Numbered from the stretch's first letter, positions 1 through 8,262 are shown. The stretch: DNA of 32,054 bases from Actinomycetota bacterium (GCA_016213575.1 JACRAB010000491.1:1-32054); one strand, 5' to 3'. The notes: generated from the letters alone by a model not told the origin. Translations and numbers: made by a program.

Positions 1-1
1 G

Positions 2-355
2 CACTGCCGTCCGGGGGACGCCGTCCGGGTCGAGGTGGCACCGGTGGACGACGGCACCGCGCGGCTCGTCGTCGCGGACACCGGGCCCGGCATCGCCCCC
101 GAGGAGCTGCCCCACGTGCTGGAGCGGTTCTGGCGCGGCCGGGACCGGCACGCCGTGGCCGGCTCCGGGGTCGGCCTCTCGGTGGTGGCCCGGCTCGTCG
201 AGGCGCACGGCGGCACCGTGGTCGTGACGTCCGACGGCGCCTCGGGCACGACCGTGACGGTCACGCTCCCCGCCCTGCCGTCGGGCGCCCTTGCGCAGGG
301 CGGCGGACGGCCGGGTCAGGCTCTGCGGAGGACGACGAGCGCGTCGACCGCGTGA
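2..355 (+). CDS. Sensor histidine kinase, C-terminal ATPase part (truncated at window start)
   Basis: Only the C-terminal end of a two-component sensor kinase is present; the frame is open from base 2. The ATP-binding HATPase_c signatures are visible in order: DTGPGI (G1 box), ERFWRG (F box) and GSGVGLSVV (G2 box), then an EAHGG motif and a final beta-strand region. The N box, phosphoacceptor His and sensor segments lie outside the window, so the stimulus is unknown. The last 35 or so residues after TLPALP are low-complexity. The 3' end overlaps the convergent methyltransferase gene by 40 bp. The family call is firm; specificity is not inferable. Confidence 0.85.
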   Translation, partial: HCRPGDAVRVEVAPVDDGTARLVVADTGPGIAPEELPHVLERFWRGRDRHAVAGSGVGLSVVARLVEAHGGTVVVTSDGASGTTVTVTLPALPSGALAQGGGRPGQALRRTTSASTA

Positions 356-933
356 CGGTCGCGGTCCCCGACGGGGCGGAGCACCCGCTCGGCCCGCTCG
401 ACGGTGAACCCGCCGTCCGCCACGGCCGGTGCGAGGTCGTCGAGGACGTCGGCCTCGGTGTAGAGCACCGCCGGGTCCTGCGGGCCGCCGACGCCTTCGG
501 TGAGGTTGTCGCTGTGGTGCGCGACGACGACGAGCCGGCCGCCCGGGGCGACGCAGCGCGCCGCGCTCGCGAGCACCGCACGCCGGGCCGGAGCCGGGAG
601 CTGGACGTAGACGACGAGCGCGAGATCGTAGGTCGTCGACGGTTCGAAGGTCGTGAGGTCGGCCTGCGCCGTGGTCAGCCGGTCGGCGTCGCCTCCGAGC
701 CGCTCCGCCGCGAGCCGGCGGGCCCGGTCCAGGGCGACACCGGAGAAGTCGACGGCCGTCGCCTGCCACCCCTTCGCGGCCAGCCACAGGGCATTGCGGC
801 CCTCGCCGGCGCCGAGGTCGACCGCGGTGCCGGCCGGCAGGTCGGCGCAGATCTGCTCGACCCAGAGGTTCGGGCCGGCGGACCAGACGAGCTCGCTGCT
901 CGCGTACCGGGTGTCCCAGTCGGTGCTGTCCAT
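316..933 (-). CDS. Class I SAM-dependent methyltransferase
   Basis: A 205-aa protein with a Rossmann methyltransferase fold. Motif I is VDLGAGEGRN (about residues 38-47), followed by an acidic end of strand 2 (AVDFSG) and a later PGGRLVVVAHH motif. The size and the N-terminal W-x-x-R-Y segment resemble TehB/thiopurine-type small methyltransferases, but the substrate cannot be assigned. The ATG start is supported by AAGGA about 7 bases upstream. It lies 46 bp downstream of the GntR regulator on the same strand (given the preferred regulator end), so the two may form an operon. It overlaps the kinase gene tail-to-tail. Confidence 0.85.
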   Translation of the reverse strand: MDSTDWDTRYASSELVWSAGPNLWVEQICADLPAGTAVDLGAGEGRNALWLAAKGWQATAVDFSGVALDRARRLAAERLGGDADRLTTAQADLTTFEPSTTYDLALVVYVQLPAPARRAVLASAARCVAPGGRLVVVAHHSDNLTEGVGGPQDPAVLYTEADVLDDLAPAVADGGFTVERAERVLRPVGDRDRHAVDALVVLRRA

Positions 934-979
934 GGTTCGTCCTTAGGCGCAGGGGTTGTTCGGAAAGGGGCGGGGCGGC

Positions 980-1750
980 TCAGCCGGGACCGGCGACGGC
1001 GCCCACGGACCAGCCCCGCGCCGTCCAGTCCGCGACGACCGACCACCGGTCGCCCCGGACGACGGTGACGCGCCGTTCGACGAGGCGGTCGTCGGCGTAG
1101 CCCGACCGCTCGACGGTGAGGCAGGCGACACCGCGCGGGACGGCGAGCAGCGCCCGCTCGGCCGGCGCGGGCACGGTCGCGCTGATCCGCTCGCGGCCGC
1201 CGGTCACCCTGACGCCGCACCGCTGCGCGAGCTCGTCGTAGAGGGCCCCACGGGTGAAGTCGGCCTTGACCAGAGGCGCGGCGAGGGAGGCGGGCAACCA
1301 GACCCGGTCGTGCGCGAGCGGGACGCCGTCGGCGAGCCGGACGCGTTCGAGGTGGAACAGCCGGGCCCGCTCCGGCAGGCCGAGCGCGGCGGCGGCCTCG
1401 ACGTCCGTCGTCAGCGACTGGTCGAGGATCTCGCTCGTCTGGGTCATGCCGCGGTTCTCGACCTCGCGGAAGAGCGAGTACAGGCTGCCGAGCGGCTGCT
1501 CGATGGCGGCCCGGACCTGGGTCGGGCGGCCACGCGCGGAGTCGAGCACCCCGGCCTCGCGCAGCCGGCGCAGCGCCTCCCGCACGGTGTGCCGGGAGAC
1601 GTCGTACTCCCGGGCGATGTCGAGCTCGCCGGGGAACGCGGTCGCGAAGTCTCCCGCGGTGAGGCGTCGGGACAGGTCGCGCTGGAGCTGGGCCCACAGC
1701 GGCAGCGGGTCCTGCCGGTCGAGCGGGCGTGCGCCGGGGTCCGCGGGCAC
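980..1750 (-). CDS. GntR-family (HutC/UTRA) transcriptional regulator
   Basis: The protein is 256 aa from the GTG at 1750, which has AGGAG four bases upstream; a TTG at 1798 would give 272 aa but has only a weak ribosome site. The N-terminal winged helix has the GntR recognition helix DVSRHTVREALRRL. The rest resembles a UTRA effector domain (LYSLFREVENRG, then FHLERVRLADGVPLA and the C-terminal ERRVTVVRGDRW), as in HutC-type sensors of small organic effectors. The effector is unknown. The likely target is its own promoter and the methyltransferase downstream. An 11-bp inverted repeat lies upstream at 1831-1901. Confidence 0.85.
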   Translation of the reverse strand: MPADPGARPLDRQDPLPLWAQLQRDLSRRLTAGDFATAFPGELDIAREYDVSRHTVREALRRLREAGVLDSARGRPTQVRAAIEQPLGSLYSLFREVENRGMTQTSEILDQSLTTDVEAAAALGLPERARLFHLERVRLADGVPLAHDRVWLPASLAAPLVKADFTRGALYDELAQRCGVRVTGGRERISATVPAPAERALLAVPRGVACLTVERSGYADDRLVERRVTVVRGDRWSVVADWTARGWSVGAVAGPG

Positions 1751-1830
1751 CGTGCTCCTGTCCGTGCCGGGCGGCCGTGCACCGCCGTGTCCGGACAAGC
1801 GTACTCACGCGAGCTGTGCGGCTTCAGACC

Positions 1831-1901
1831 GGTCAGGCACCTGGTGTGTACGCTCGCGCGGCGAACGACGGGCTCAGAACGTACCGGCCGGGTGCCTGAC
1901 C
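1831..1901. promoter_or_regulatory. Long-spaced 11-bp inverted repeat upstream of the GntR gene
   Basis: GGTCAGGCACC at 1831-1841 is matched exactly by its reverse complement at 1891-1901. The left arm is overlapped by the 8-bp palindrome GACCGGTC (1827-1834). The 49-base spacing fits paired operator half-sites or a looped arrangement better than a terminator. GntR autoregulation is an inference from position only. Confidence 0.4.
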
Positions 1902-2004
1902 GCCGCACGCCCCCCCGCCGCTCATGCTCGCGGTAGGAACGGAAGGCGGTTCCGGCAGCGGCGTTCTCGGTACCCGGCGCGGGCATGAGCGGGTCCGGAG
2001 GGGC

Positions 2005-2466
<462 letters not shown>

Positions 2467-2535
2467 TCAGCCGTGCTCTCGGTCTTGTGCGGCTCGCTCG
2501 GATGTGACTCGCTCGGGGACGTCTCGCTCACGACG

Positions 2536-3996
2536 TCACTCGGGGATGAACGCCCAGCCGGGCCGGGCCTTCGCCTTGTAGATGAACAGGAAGTGCAGCA
2601 GGTGCTTGATCCAGTGCGCGCCCAGGCCGATCTCGCCGTACGTGTCCTTGAGGCTGCGCCCGGTCTCGGGGTACTTCACGGTGTCGGGAACGACGGGGTA
2701 CATCGTCATCGCGGCGGCGGTGCCGGTCCGCAGCCCTGCGCCGGCCGAGGCGATGCACGCGGCACCCATGTGCGCCATGGAGGCGGTGTGCGTGGGGACC
2801 GAGGCGCCGGAGCGCACCATGTCGGCGATCGAACGCGCGACCTGTCGGCCCATGACGCCCGAGGGCATGCCGGTGCGCGGGGGTGCCGGGGCGATGACCG
2901 TGCCGTTGGGGCTCTTGCGGGGGCGGGAGATCGCGTGCGGCGGCGCGAACGCGATGCCGACCGCGAAGACGTTCGGGTAGGCCTGGGTGACGTACGAGGA
3001 CGGCCAGTCCTCGGCGCGCCACTCCTCGAACGGCTTGACGGTGTAGTCCGCGTCGACCTTCGTGAAGCCGTTGGGTGCGAAGAGCCGCTCGGTGATGTCC
3101 GCGCCCGCCCGGTCGTAGGCCTTGAGGTCGGCGCCCCGGAACGGCGGGAGCAGCATCGCGAAGTCGAAGGACAGCTCGTGGCGCTCGCCGTCGAGCGTCT
3201 CGTAGTGGACGACGCCGGGCTCGACCCGCTCGACGTGCGCGCGCAGGATCGCCTTGACGCCGCGCTCACGGAAGAGCGACTCGGTCCAGGTCTGGCTCGA
3301 GGTGACGAAGCCCTGCTGCGCGAAGGACATCCCGCCGACGCCGAAGTCGCCGAGCTCGTTCTCGTTGCTCAGGTAGACGATCTCGGCGAGGTCTCGCACC
3401 CCCGCCGTCCGCAGCTCGTGCTCGACGTTGAAGGTGTACTCGAAAGCGGCGCCCTCGCACGTGCACATCCCGTGGCCCATGCCGATGACGATCCGCTGCG
3501 GGTGCCCCGCGCGGAGCTTGGCGACGACCTCGGTGAGAGCGGCGGCCGTCTCCTCGGCGTGGCTCGGCGTGCAGACGGACAGCGAGTTGCCGCCGTCCGG
3601 GCCCAGCCCGGGGGTCGCGGCGAAGTTCAGCCGCGGACCGGTGGCGTTGACGAGGTAGTCGTAGCGGAGCTGCTCCTCCTGGCCGGAGCGCTCGGGGGAG
3701 GTGTGGACGACGTCGACACATCCGGTCGGGTCGTCGTCCGTCCCCTCCGGGCGGACGGCGACGGCCTTGGCCTGGACGTAGGTGATCCCCTTGCGCTTGT
3801 ACACAGGTGCGAGGGGGAAGGTCACCTGCCCGCTCGTCATCCGGCCGACGCCGACCCAGATGTTCGACGGGATCCAGTTCCACTTCGAGTTCGGTGAGAC
3901 GACGACGACCTCGTGCTGCTTGGGCAGGAGCCTGCGCAGGTGGAGTGCCGCCGTGTGGCCGGAGATGCCGGCGCCGAGGACGACGATGCGGGCCAT
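2536..3996 (-). CDS. sqr: Sulfide:quinone oxidoreductase-like FAD protein
   Basis: A 486-aa FAD-dependent oxidoreductase that would oxidise sulfide to persulfide and pass electrons to the quinone pool at the membrane. The N-terminus has the FAD Rossmann motif VVLGAGISG (residues 5-13). The second dinucleotide-fold region is near 168-175. Candidate redox Cys are C142, C178 and C180 (MCTCEG) and C414. The C-terminal amphipathic stretch WIKHLLHFLFIYKAK (462-476) is the kind of membrane anchor SQRs use. The ATG at 3996 follows AGGAG. It lies in the operon microprotein 1 - sqr - 47-aa peptide - cstR, read from the operator-bearing promoter near 4300. The divergent Cys placement leaves open a related flavoprotein, but the CstR/CstB neighbourhood supports SQR. 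Confidence 0.82.
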   Translation of the reverse strand: MARIVVLGAGISGHTAALHLRRLLPKQHEVVVVSPNSKWNWIPSNIWVGVGRMTSGQVTFPLAPVYKRKGITYVQAKAVAVRPEGTDDDPTGCVDVVHTSPERSGQEEQLRYDYLVNATGPRLNFAATPGLGPDGGNSLSVCTPSHAEETAAALTEVVAKLRAGHPQRIVIGMGHGMCTCEGAAFEYTFNVEHELRTAGVRDLAEIVYLSNENELGDFGVGGMSFAQQGFVTSSQTWTESLFRERGVKAILRAHVERVEPGVVHYETLDGERHELSFDFAMLLPPFRGADLKAYDRAGADITERLFAPNGFTKVDADYTVKPFEEWRAEDWPSSYVTQAYPNVFAVGIAFAPPHAISRPRKSPNGTVIAPAPPRTGMPSGVMGRQVARSIADMVRSGASVPTHTASMAHMGAACIASAGAGLRTGTAAAMTMYPVVPDTVKYPETGRSLKDTYGEIGLGAHWIKHLLHFLFIYKAKARPGWAFIPE

Positions 3997-4113
3997 GTTC
4001 AGGCTCCTTTGCCTGGGTGTTCGGTGTGGCCGAAGGAGCGGCCCGGGGTGGACGCCGGGTCGTCGTGGTGGTCCTTGCGGTGGATCAGAGGGTGGTGCGG
4101 GTGCGGTCCCGGG

Positions 4114-4230
4114 TCAGCGGCAGGTGCACTGCTTGTCGCGCGGGACGCTCGCCATGACCTGGTCGACGTGCATGCCGCAGCCGGTCCAGGTGACCTTGCG
4201 GCAGCGGGGGCAGACGGCGGGGCTGCACAT
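4114..4230 (-). CDS. 38-aa Cys-rich microprotein 1 (HVDQVM family)
   Basis: The 38-aa product has six Cys arranged as CPRC, then TGCG, then CTC at the end, with a central HVDQVM motif. The C-x2-C, GCG and C-x-C spacing suggests a zinc ribbon or thiol cluster. The ATG at 4230 is chosen because the mature-like start matches its paralogue at 8748 and a strong AGAAGGAG lies 11 bases upstream. It is the first gene after the operator-containing promoter at 4289-4317 and precedes sqr. I do not know a function for this family. Persulfide carriage, zinc binding or a redox-sensing role are all possible. Confidence 0.75.
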   Translation of the reverse strand: MCSPAVCPRCRKVTWTGCGMHVDQVMASVPRDKQCTCR

Positions 4231-4288
4231 GAGAGGTGTCTCCTTCTCCCGGCCCGGATGCGGGCCGTTGTCCTGTGGTCTCGGCTTG

Positions 4289-4317
4289 ACTATATACCCC
4301 GGGGGGTATCTGTTCAA
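4289..4317 (-). promoter_or_regulatory. Promoter with embedded CstR-type operator (site 1)
   Basis: Reading leftward: -35 TTGAAC (4317-4312), 17-base spacer, -10 TATAGT (4294-4289). The spacer holds the inverted repeat ATACCCC-GG-GGGGTAT (4294-4309, plus-strand reading). An operator inside the -35/-10 spacer would block polymerase directly. The promoter drives microprotein 1, sqr, the 47-aa peptide and cstR, so CstR is autoregulated if the assignment is right. GC-flanked ATACCC/GGGTAT sites are typical of CsoR/CstR repressors. Confidence 0.8.
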
Positions 4318-4336
4318 GCGTGGGTGCTCGCCCGGC

Positions 4337-4777
4337 CTAGGAGGTGACGACCGCCTGGCCGGCCCCGGTCCAGGCGGTGATCCCGCCCTCGAGGTCGGCG
4401 ACGTGGCCGAACCCGTCGGCCTTCATGACCTCGAGCGCCTGGCCGGACCGGTTGCCGCTGTGGCAGTACACGGCGTAGGTCTTCGCGTGGTCGAGTGCGT
4501 GCACCTGGGCGGCGAAGTCCCCGGCGTTGAAGTCCACGTTGACGGCGTTCGGCAGGTGGCCGGTCGCGAACTCGGCGGGCGTGCGGACGTCGAGGACGAC
4601 GACCGTCGGCGTCGAGGCCAGGGACGCGAACGCGTCGACGCCGATGTGCTTCACGCCGTCGACGGCCGTGACGGCGCTCCCGGCGCTGCCGGACGACGAC
4701 CCGCAGCCGGTGAGGGCGAGGGTCGCGGTGAGGACGAGTGCGGCGGCCGGGACGGCGCGGGCGGTGCGGCGGGACAT
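4337..4777 (-). CDS. Rhodanese-domain lipoprotein
   Basis: A 146-aa protein with a twin-Arg-like start, hydrophobic segment and lipobox LTGC (Cys25), so it is predicted to be a membrane-anchored extracytoplasmic lipoprotein. A single rhodanese domain follows: VVVLDVRTPAEFATGHLPNA, then the active-site loop CHSGNRS with catalytic Cys105, then the terminal GGITAW motif. It would transfer sulfane sulfur outside the membrane. Its ATG overlaps the stop of the SLAC1 gene as TGATG, implying translational coupling. It is the last gene of the operon that begins with the rhodanese at 8582. Confidence 0.9.
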   Translation of the reverse strand: MSRRTARAVPAAALVLTATLALTGCGSSSGSAGSAVTAVDGVKHIGVDAFASLASTPTVVVLDVRTPAEFATGHLPNAVNVDFNAGDFAAQVHALDHAKTYAVYCHSGNRSGQALEVMKADGFGHVADLEGGITAWTGAGQAVVTS

Positions 4778-5841
4778 CAGGTCTCCAGATCGGTGTCGGT
4801 GCGGCCGTCGGCGCTGGTGCGGGCGACGGGGATCGGGGGTGCCGGGTCCGGGAGGCAGACCTCACCCCGCCGGACGGCGAGCAGCGTGCGGGCGCCGAGC
4901 CCGGCCACCACGAGGCTCAGGACGGCCAGGACGGTCGCGCCGAGCCACGTGAAGCCTGTGCCGAGGCCGGCCGCGCCGGCGCCGAAGAACGCGGACGCGG
5001 CGGCGGCGAGCGGGAACGTGTAGGCCCAGCCGGAGATTGCGAACGGCAGGCGGACGAGCGCGGGCGCCTGGGTGGCGAGCAGCAGCACCTGGAACAGGGT
5101 GACGTCGAGCAGGATCTGGCTCGGCGCATCCCCGAACGTGCCGCCGAGGCGCACCCAGGCCAGGGCGCCGACCGCCGGCGGTGCCACGAGGACGGCGAGG
5201 GTCGGGGAGAGCCGGCCCGGCAGCGCCCCGCCGAGGACCAGCCGGCCCAGGACGATCGGCAGCAGGGCCAGCCAGTACACCAGGCCCACGGAGAAGAAGA
5301 ACCACGACATCTGCCGGGGGCCGTGGGCGACCCCGGCGAGCGGCACGACGAGGTTGCCGACGACGGGGATGAACCACGCCGGGTGGACGTGGTCGAGCGT
5401 GAACCGGGGGTCGCCGATCCAGGTCCGCAGGACGTCGAGCGTGAGGACGAGCTGCGCCGGTGCCCCCACCCACCACAGGACGGTTGAGAACGTCGGGGCC
5501 GTGTCGAGGAATGCCGCCGCGAGGATGACGAGGGAGATCGTCGCCGTGGGCACGAAGGCGAGCTTCACCGGGTGCCGCCACTCCGCCCGGACCGCGGGCA
5601 GGTGACGCACCACCTTCGTGAGGTAGGCGCTCGCGACGACGGCGAGGACGCCGGCGGCGAGCCAGGCGAGCCCGGTCCCGACGGCTGGGGTGACGTGCCC
5701 GGTCCGGCCGGCGCGCTGCCAGGCGAGGGACGTGCCCGCCAGTCCCATGACGACGGCGAAGACGGTGACGGGCAGGTGCTCCAGACGGGCCGCGGCCCCC
5801 GCCGCGGGTGCGGCGGGGGCCAGGGCTGCGGTGTCGGTCAC
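4777..5841 (-). CDS. SLAC1/TDT-family membrane transporter, possible sulfite exporter
   Basis: A 354-aa integral membrane protein with about ten hydrophobic segments. It opens with LPVTVFAVVMGLAGTSLAWQ, typical of the TehA/SLAC1/Mae1 anion-channel superfamily. That superfamily includes malate, tellurite-resistance, nitrate/chloride and, in fungi, sulfite (Ssu1) transporters. Being between CstB and a rhodanese under CstR-type control, export of sulfite made by persulfide oxidation is the most natural role; this is inferred from context. The GTG start has GGAG six bases upstream. It starts 42 bases after the CstB stop and is coupled by TGATG to the next gene. Confidence 0.82.
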   Translation of the reverse strand: MTDTAALAPAAPAAGAAARLEHLPVTVFAVVMGLAGTSLAWQRAGRTGHVTPAVGTGLAWLAAGVLAVVASAYLTKVVRHLPAVRAEWRHPVKLAFVPTATISLVILAAAFLDTAPTFSTVLWWVGAPAQLVLTLDVLRTWIGDPRFTLDHVHPAWFIPVVGNLVVPLAGVAHGPRQMSWFFFSVGLVYWLALLPIVLGRLVLGGALPGRLSPTLAVLVAPPAVGALAWVRLGGTFGDAPSQILLDVTLFQVLLLATQAPALVRLPFAISGWAYTFPLAAAASAFFGAGAAGLGTGFTWLGATVLAVLSLVVAGLGARTLLAVRRGEVCLPDPAPPIPVARTSADGRTDTDLET

Positions 5842-5883
5842 GAGGTGCTCCGGTGGTCCGGCGGGAGGTGGTCGGGCTCGTGG

Positions 5884-7329
5884 TCAGGCGCTGACCGGCT
5901 CGTTCATCGCCTGCCAGGCGGCGAAGCCGCCGACGAGGTCGGAGACGTCGCTGCGGCCGGCGTTGCGCAGCAGGCTCGCCGCGACGCTGGAGCGCCAGCC
6001 GCCGGCGCAGTGCAGGACGACGGGCCGCCCGGCCGGGATCTCGTCCATCCGGCGCCGCAGCTCGGCGAGCGGGATGTGCAGCGAGCCGGGGATGTGGCCG
6101 CCCTCGCGCTCGCCGATGTTGCGCACGTCGACGACGACCGGCGCGTCCGCTGCGTCGGCGGCCTCGCCGGTGGTCAGCTCTGCGAGCCGGCCCGGGGTGA
6201 GCCGGCTGCCGTGCTCGACGTCGCCCGGGCGGTCGAGCATGACGGCCTCGGGCCGGGCGAGGTAGCCGACGACCTTGTCGAAGCCGATCCGGGCGAGCCG
6301 GGTCGCGACCTCGGCCTCCCGGCCGTCGGGAGCGACGACCACGACCTCCTGGTCGGCCGTGAGCACCATCCCGGCGGTCTCGGCGAAGCGGCCGTCGGCG
6401 GGGACGTTGAGCGAGCCGTGCAGGTGGCCGGCGGCGAAGTCGGTGACGTCCCGGGTGTCCAGCACGGTGGCGCCACGGTCCACCGCCGCGTCGAGCGCGT
6501 CGGCGTCGAGCGCCGGGACGGCCGCGTCGGCGTCGTACACCTCGCGGTTCTTCCGGTTGAGGATCGCGTCGTAGACGAAGTACTCGGGGGCCGACGGCTG
6601 CCCGGCGGTGACGAGGGCGACGAAGTCCTCCTGGCTCATCGGCTGGCAGGCGTAGTTGAGCAGCCGCTGCTGGCCGATCGTCGACTGCCGCTCCGTCGAG
6701 AGGTTCTTGCCGCACGCCGAGCCCGCGCCGTGCGCGGGGAAGACGCGGACGGCGTCGGCGAGGCCCATGAGCTTGCGCTGGATCGAGTCGTAGAGCTGGA
6801 CGCCGAGCTCGTCGGCGGTGACACCGATCGACGCGAGCAGGTCGGGGCGGCCGACGTCGCCGATGAAGAGGGCGTCACCGGTGAGGACGCCGTAGGCCAC
6901 CTCGTCGTCGGCGTGCTCGTAGACGAGGACGCTGATCGACTCCGGGGTGTGACCCGGCGTCTCCATGATCTCCAGGGTGACGTCGCCGAGCGGGATCCGC
7001 TCGCCGTCCGCGAGGGGCCGGGTCTCGAACTCGGCCTGGGCGACCCGGCCGTAGCCGATCCAGGCGCCGGTCGCCTTCGCGAGCTCGAGGTGCCCGGAGA
7101 GGAAGTCGGCGTGGAAGTGGGTGTTGACCATCCCGACGATCGTCAGGCCCTGGGCCTTCGCGTCGTCCAGGTACTCCTGGACGTCGCGGCGCGGGTCGAC
7201 GACGACGGCCTGGCCGGTCGAGGTGTCACCGACGAGGTACGAGGCCTGGGAGAGGCAGTCCACGTAGTACTGGGTGAACACCATCGTCGAGGGGCGGGTC
7301 GTGGTCTCGGCGGGCTGCGGGTCGGACAT
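5884..7329 (-). CDS. cstB: CstB-like persulfide dioxygenase-rhodanese (internal start)
   Basis: A 481-aa protein when started at the ATG at 7329, which has AGGAG six bases upstream. Order: a metallo-beta-lactamase-fold dioxygenase (THFHADF, His71/His73/Asp75; PGHTPES with His127; Asp152; PAHGAGSACGK with His200 and Cys206), a degenerate rhodanese domain (about 275-370, whose active loop APDGREA lacks Cys), and an active rhodanese (395-475) with loop CAGGWRSS and catalytic Cys441. This three-part order is that of staphylococcal CstB, which oxidises persulfides to thiosulfate using Fe(II). His71, His127 and Asp152 are the likely iron ligands. It can be transcribed from the operator-bearing promoter at 7407-7435 or as part of the TauE frame. 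Confidence 0.9.
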   Translation of the reverse strand: MSDPQPAETTTRPSTMVFTQYYVDCLSQASYLVGDTSTGQAVVVDPRRDVQEYLDDAKAQGLTIVGMVNTHFHADFLSGHLELAKATGAWIGYGRVAQAEFETRPLADGERIPLGDVTLEIMETPGHTPESISVLVYEHADDEVAYGVLTGDALFIGDVGRPDLLASIGVTADELGVQLYDSIQRKLMGLADAVRVFPAHGAGSACGKNLSTERQSTIGQQRLLNYACQPMSQEDFVALVTAGQPSAPEYFVYDAILNRKNREVYDADAAVPALDADALDAAVDRGATVLDTRDVTDFAAGHLHGSLNVPADGRFAETAGMVLTADQEVVVVAPDGREAEVATRLARIGFDKVVGYLARPEAVMLDRPGDVEHGSRLTPGRLAELTTGEAADAADAPVVVDVRNIGEREGGHIPGSLHIPLAELRRRMDEIPAGRPVVLHCAGGWRSSVAASLLRNAGRSDVSDLVGGFAAWQAMNEPVSA

Positions 7330-8262
7330 CTGTGTCTCCTGACGGCTCGGGGTGCGGGTCGAGGTGCGGGGCGTCGCAGGCCCCTGCGGGTCGGGCAACG
7401 AGGACAACTCTATACCCCCGGGGGTATATTTCCAATGGTGGGAGCGGCTGGTCGCGAGCAGTGCCCCGACGGCCAGCAGCGTGACCGCGACGGCTGCGGC
7501 GGTCCAGCGGGCGGCGCCGGCGGGGACCTGCTCGACGAGGACGAGCGCGGCGAGGGCCAGGACCAGTGCGGCGAAGGCGCGCCGGAGCCGGTCGGCCGGG
7601 ATCTGCCCGGCGAGCCGGCTGCCCACGAGGCTGCCGAGCACCGCTGACGCCGTGACCGCCAGGACGAGCGGCCAGGGCAGCGACGTGCCGGCGAGGTGGC
7701 CCGCGAGCCCGGCGGCGGACTGGAGGGTGATGACGAGCAGGGACGTCCCGACGGCCGCGGTCATCGGCAGCCCGGCGACGAGGACGAGCGTGGGCACGAT
7801 GACGAAGCCGCCGCCCGCTCCGACGAACCCGGTGACGACGCCGACGGCGGCGCCGAGCCCGATCGCGGCGGGCACGCGCAGCTCCTCGCGGCCGCTGTCG
7901 CCGCCCCGTCGGCCGCGGAGCATCCCGACCGCGGCGGCGAGCATCATGAGGGCGAAGGTGCCGAGCAGGACCGGCCCCGGCACGAGGGCCGAGACCCGGC
8001 CGCCGCCGTAGGCGCCGGCCATCCCGGCGGTGCCGAGGATCAGGCCGGTGCGCCAGCGCACCCGCCCGGCCCGGGCGTGGCTCAGCAGGCCCACGCCGCT
8101 CGTCACGCCGACGACGAACAGGGACCCCGCGGTCGCCTCGTGCGGGTCGAGGCCGCCGACGTAGACCAGCAGCGGCACGGCGAGGATCGAGCCGCCCCCG
8201 CCGAGCAGGCCGAGAGACACCCCGACGGCGAGCGCCAGGACGACCGTCAGGGTCGCGGTCAC
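5884..8262 (-). CDS. TauE/SafE sulfite exporter in one frame with CstB-like persulfide dioxygenase
   Basis: The frame is open for 792 codons from the GTG at 8262, which forms a GTGA overlap with the upstream rhodanese stop. Residues 1-270 are a TauE/SafE transporter with the two family repeats, each marked by a glycine cluster (LGLLGGGGSILAVP near 17-30 and GFVGAGGGFVIVP near 145-157). A polar linker at 271-311 leads with no stop codon into the persulfide dioxygenase-rhodanese protein described separately (its Met1 is residue 312). TauE proteins export sulfite/sulfonates, so a fusion would couple sulfite production to export. The linker DNA contains a perfect operator and promoter and a strong internal start, so separate CstB is probably also made. 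A lost TauE stop or a sequencing error could also explain the continuity. Confidence 0.72.
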   Translation of the reverse strand: MTATLTVVLALAVGVSLGLLGGGGSILAVPLLVYVGGLDPHEATAGSLFVVGVTSGVGLLSHARAGRVRWRTGLILGTAGMAGAYGGGRVSALVPGPVLLGTFALMMLAAAVGMLRGRRGGDSGREELRVPAAIGLGAAVGVVTGFVGAGGGFVIVPTLVLVAGLPMTAAVGTSLLVITLQSAAGLAGHLAGTSLPWPLVLAVTASAVLGSLVGSRLAGQIPADRLRRAFAALVLALAALVLVEQVPAGAARWTAAAVAVTLLAVGALLATSRSHHWKYTPGGIELSSLPDPQGPATPRTSTRTPSRQETQMSDPQPAETTTRPSTMVFTQYYVDCLSQASYLVGDTSTGQAVVVDPRRDVQEYLDDAKAQGLTIVGMVNTHFHADFLSGHLELAKATGAWIGYGRVAQAEFETRPLADGERIPLGDVTLEIMETPGHTPESISVLVYEHADDEVAYGVLTGDALFIGDVGRPDLLASIGVTADELGVQLYDSIQRKLMGLADAVRVFPAHGAGSACGKNLSTERQSTIGQQRLLNYACQPMSQEDFVALVTAGQPSAPEYFVYDAILNRKNREVYDADAAVPALDADALDAAVDRGATVLDTRDVTDFAAGHLHGSLNVPADGRFAETAGMVLTADQEVVVVAPDGREAEVATRLARIGFDKVVGYLARPEAVMLDRPGDVEHGSRLTPGRLAELTTGEAADAADAPVVVDVRNIGEREGGHIPGSLHIPLAELRRRMDEIPAGRPVVLHCAGGWRSSVAASLLRNAGRSDVSDLVGGFAAWQAMNEPVSA
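7407..7435 (-). promoter_or_regulatory. Promoter with perfect CstR-type palindrome (site 2), inside the TauE-CstB frame
   Basis: Reading leftward: -35 TTGGAA (7435-7430), 17-base spacer, -10 TAGAGT (7412-7407). The spacer is filled by the perfect 18-bp palindrome TATACCCCCGGGGGTATA (7411-7428). The layout copies site 1. It lies in the linker of the continuous TauE-CstB frame, about 80 bases before the CstB ATG, and would give cstB-slac1-lipoprotein rhodanese their own induced transcript. Confidence 0.8.

Noticed and set aside
1936-1953. GGAAC/GTTCC hairpin downstream of cstR as a terminator
   Set aside because: Only a 5-bp stem without a T-tract; too weak to call.
4286-4314. A rightward promoter over operator site 1 (TTGACT on the plus strand)
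   Set aside because: There is no good -10 at the right distance and no plus-strand gene; it would only run antisense to the rhodanese lipoprotein.
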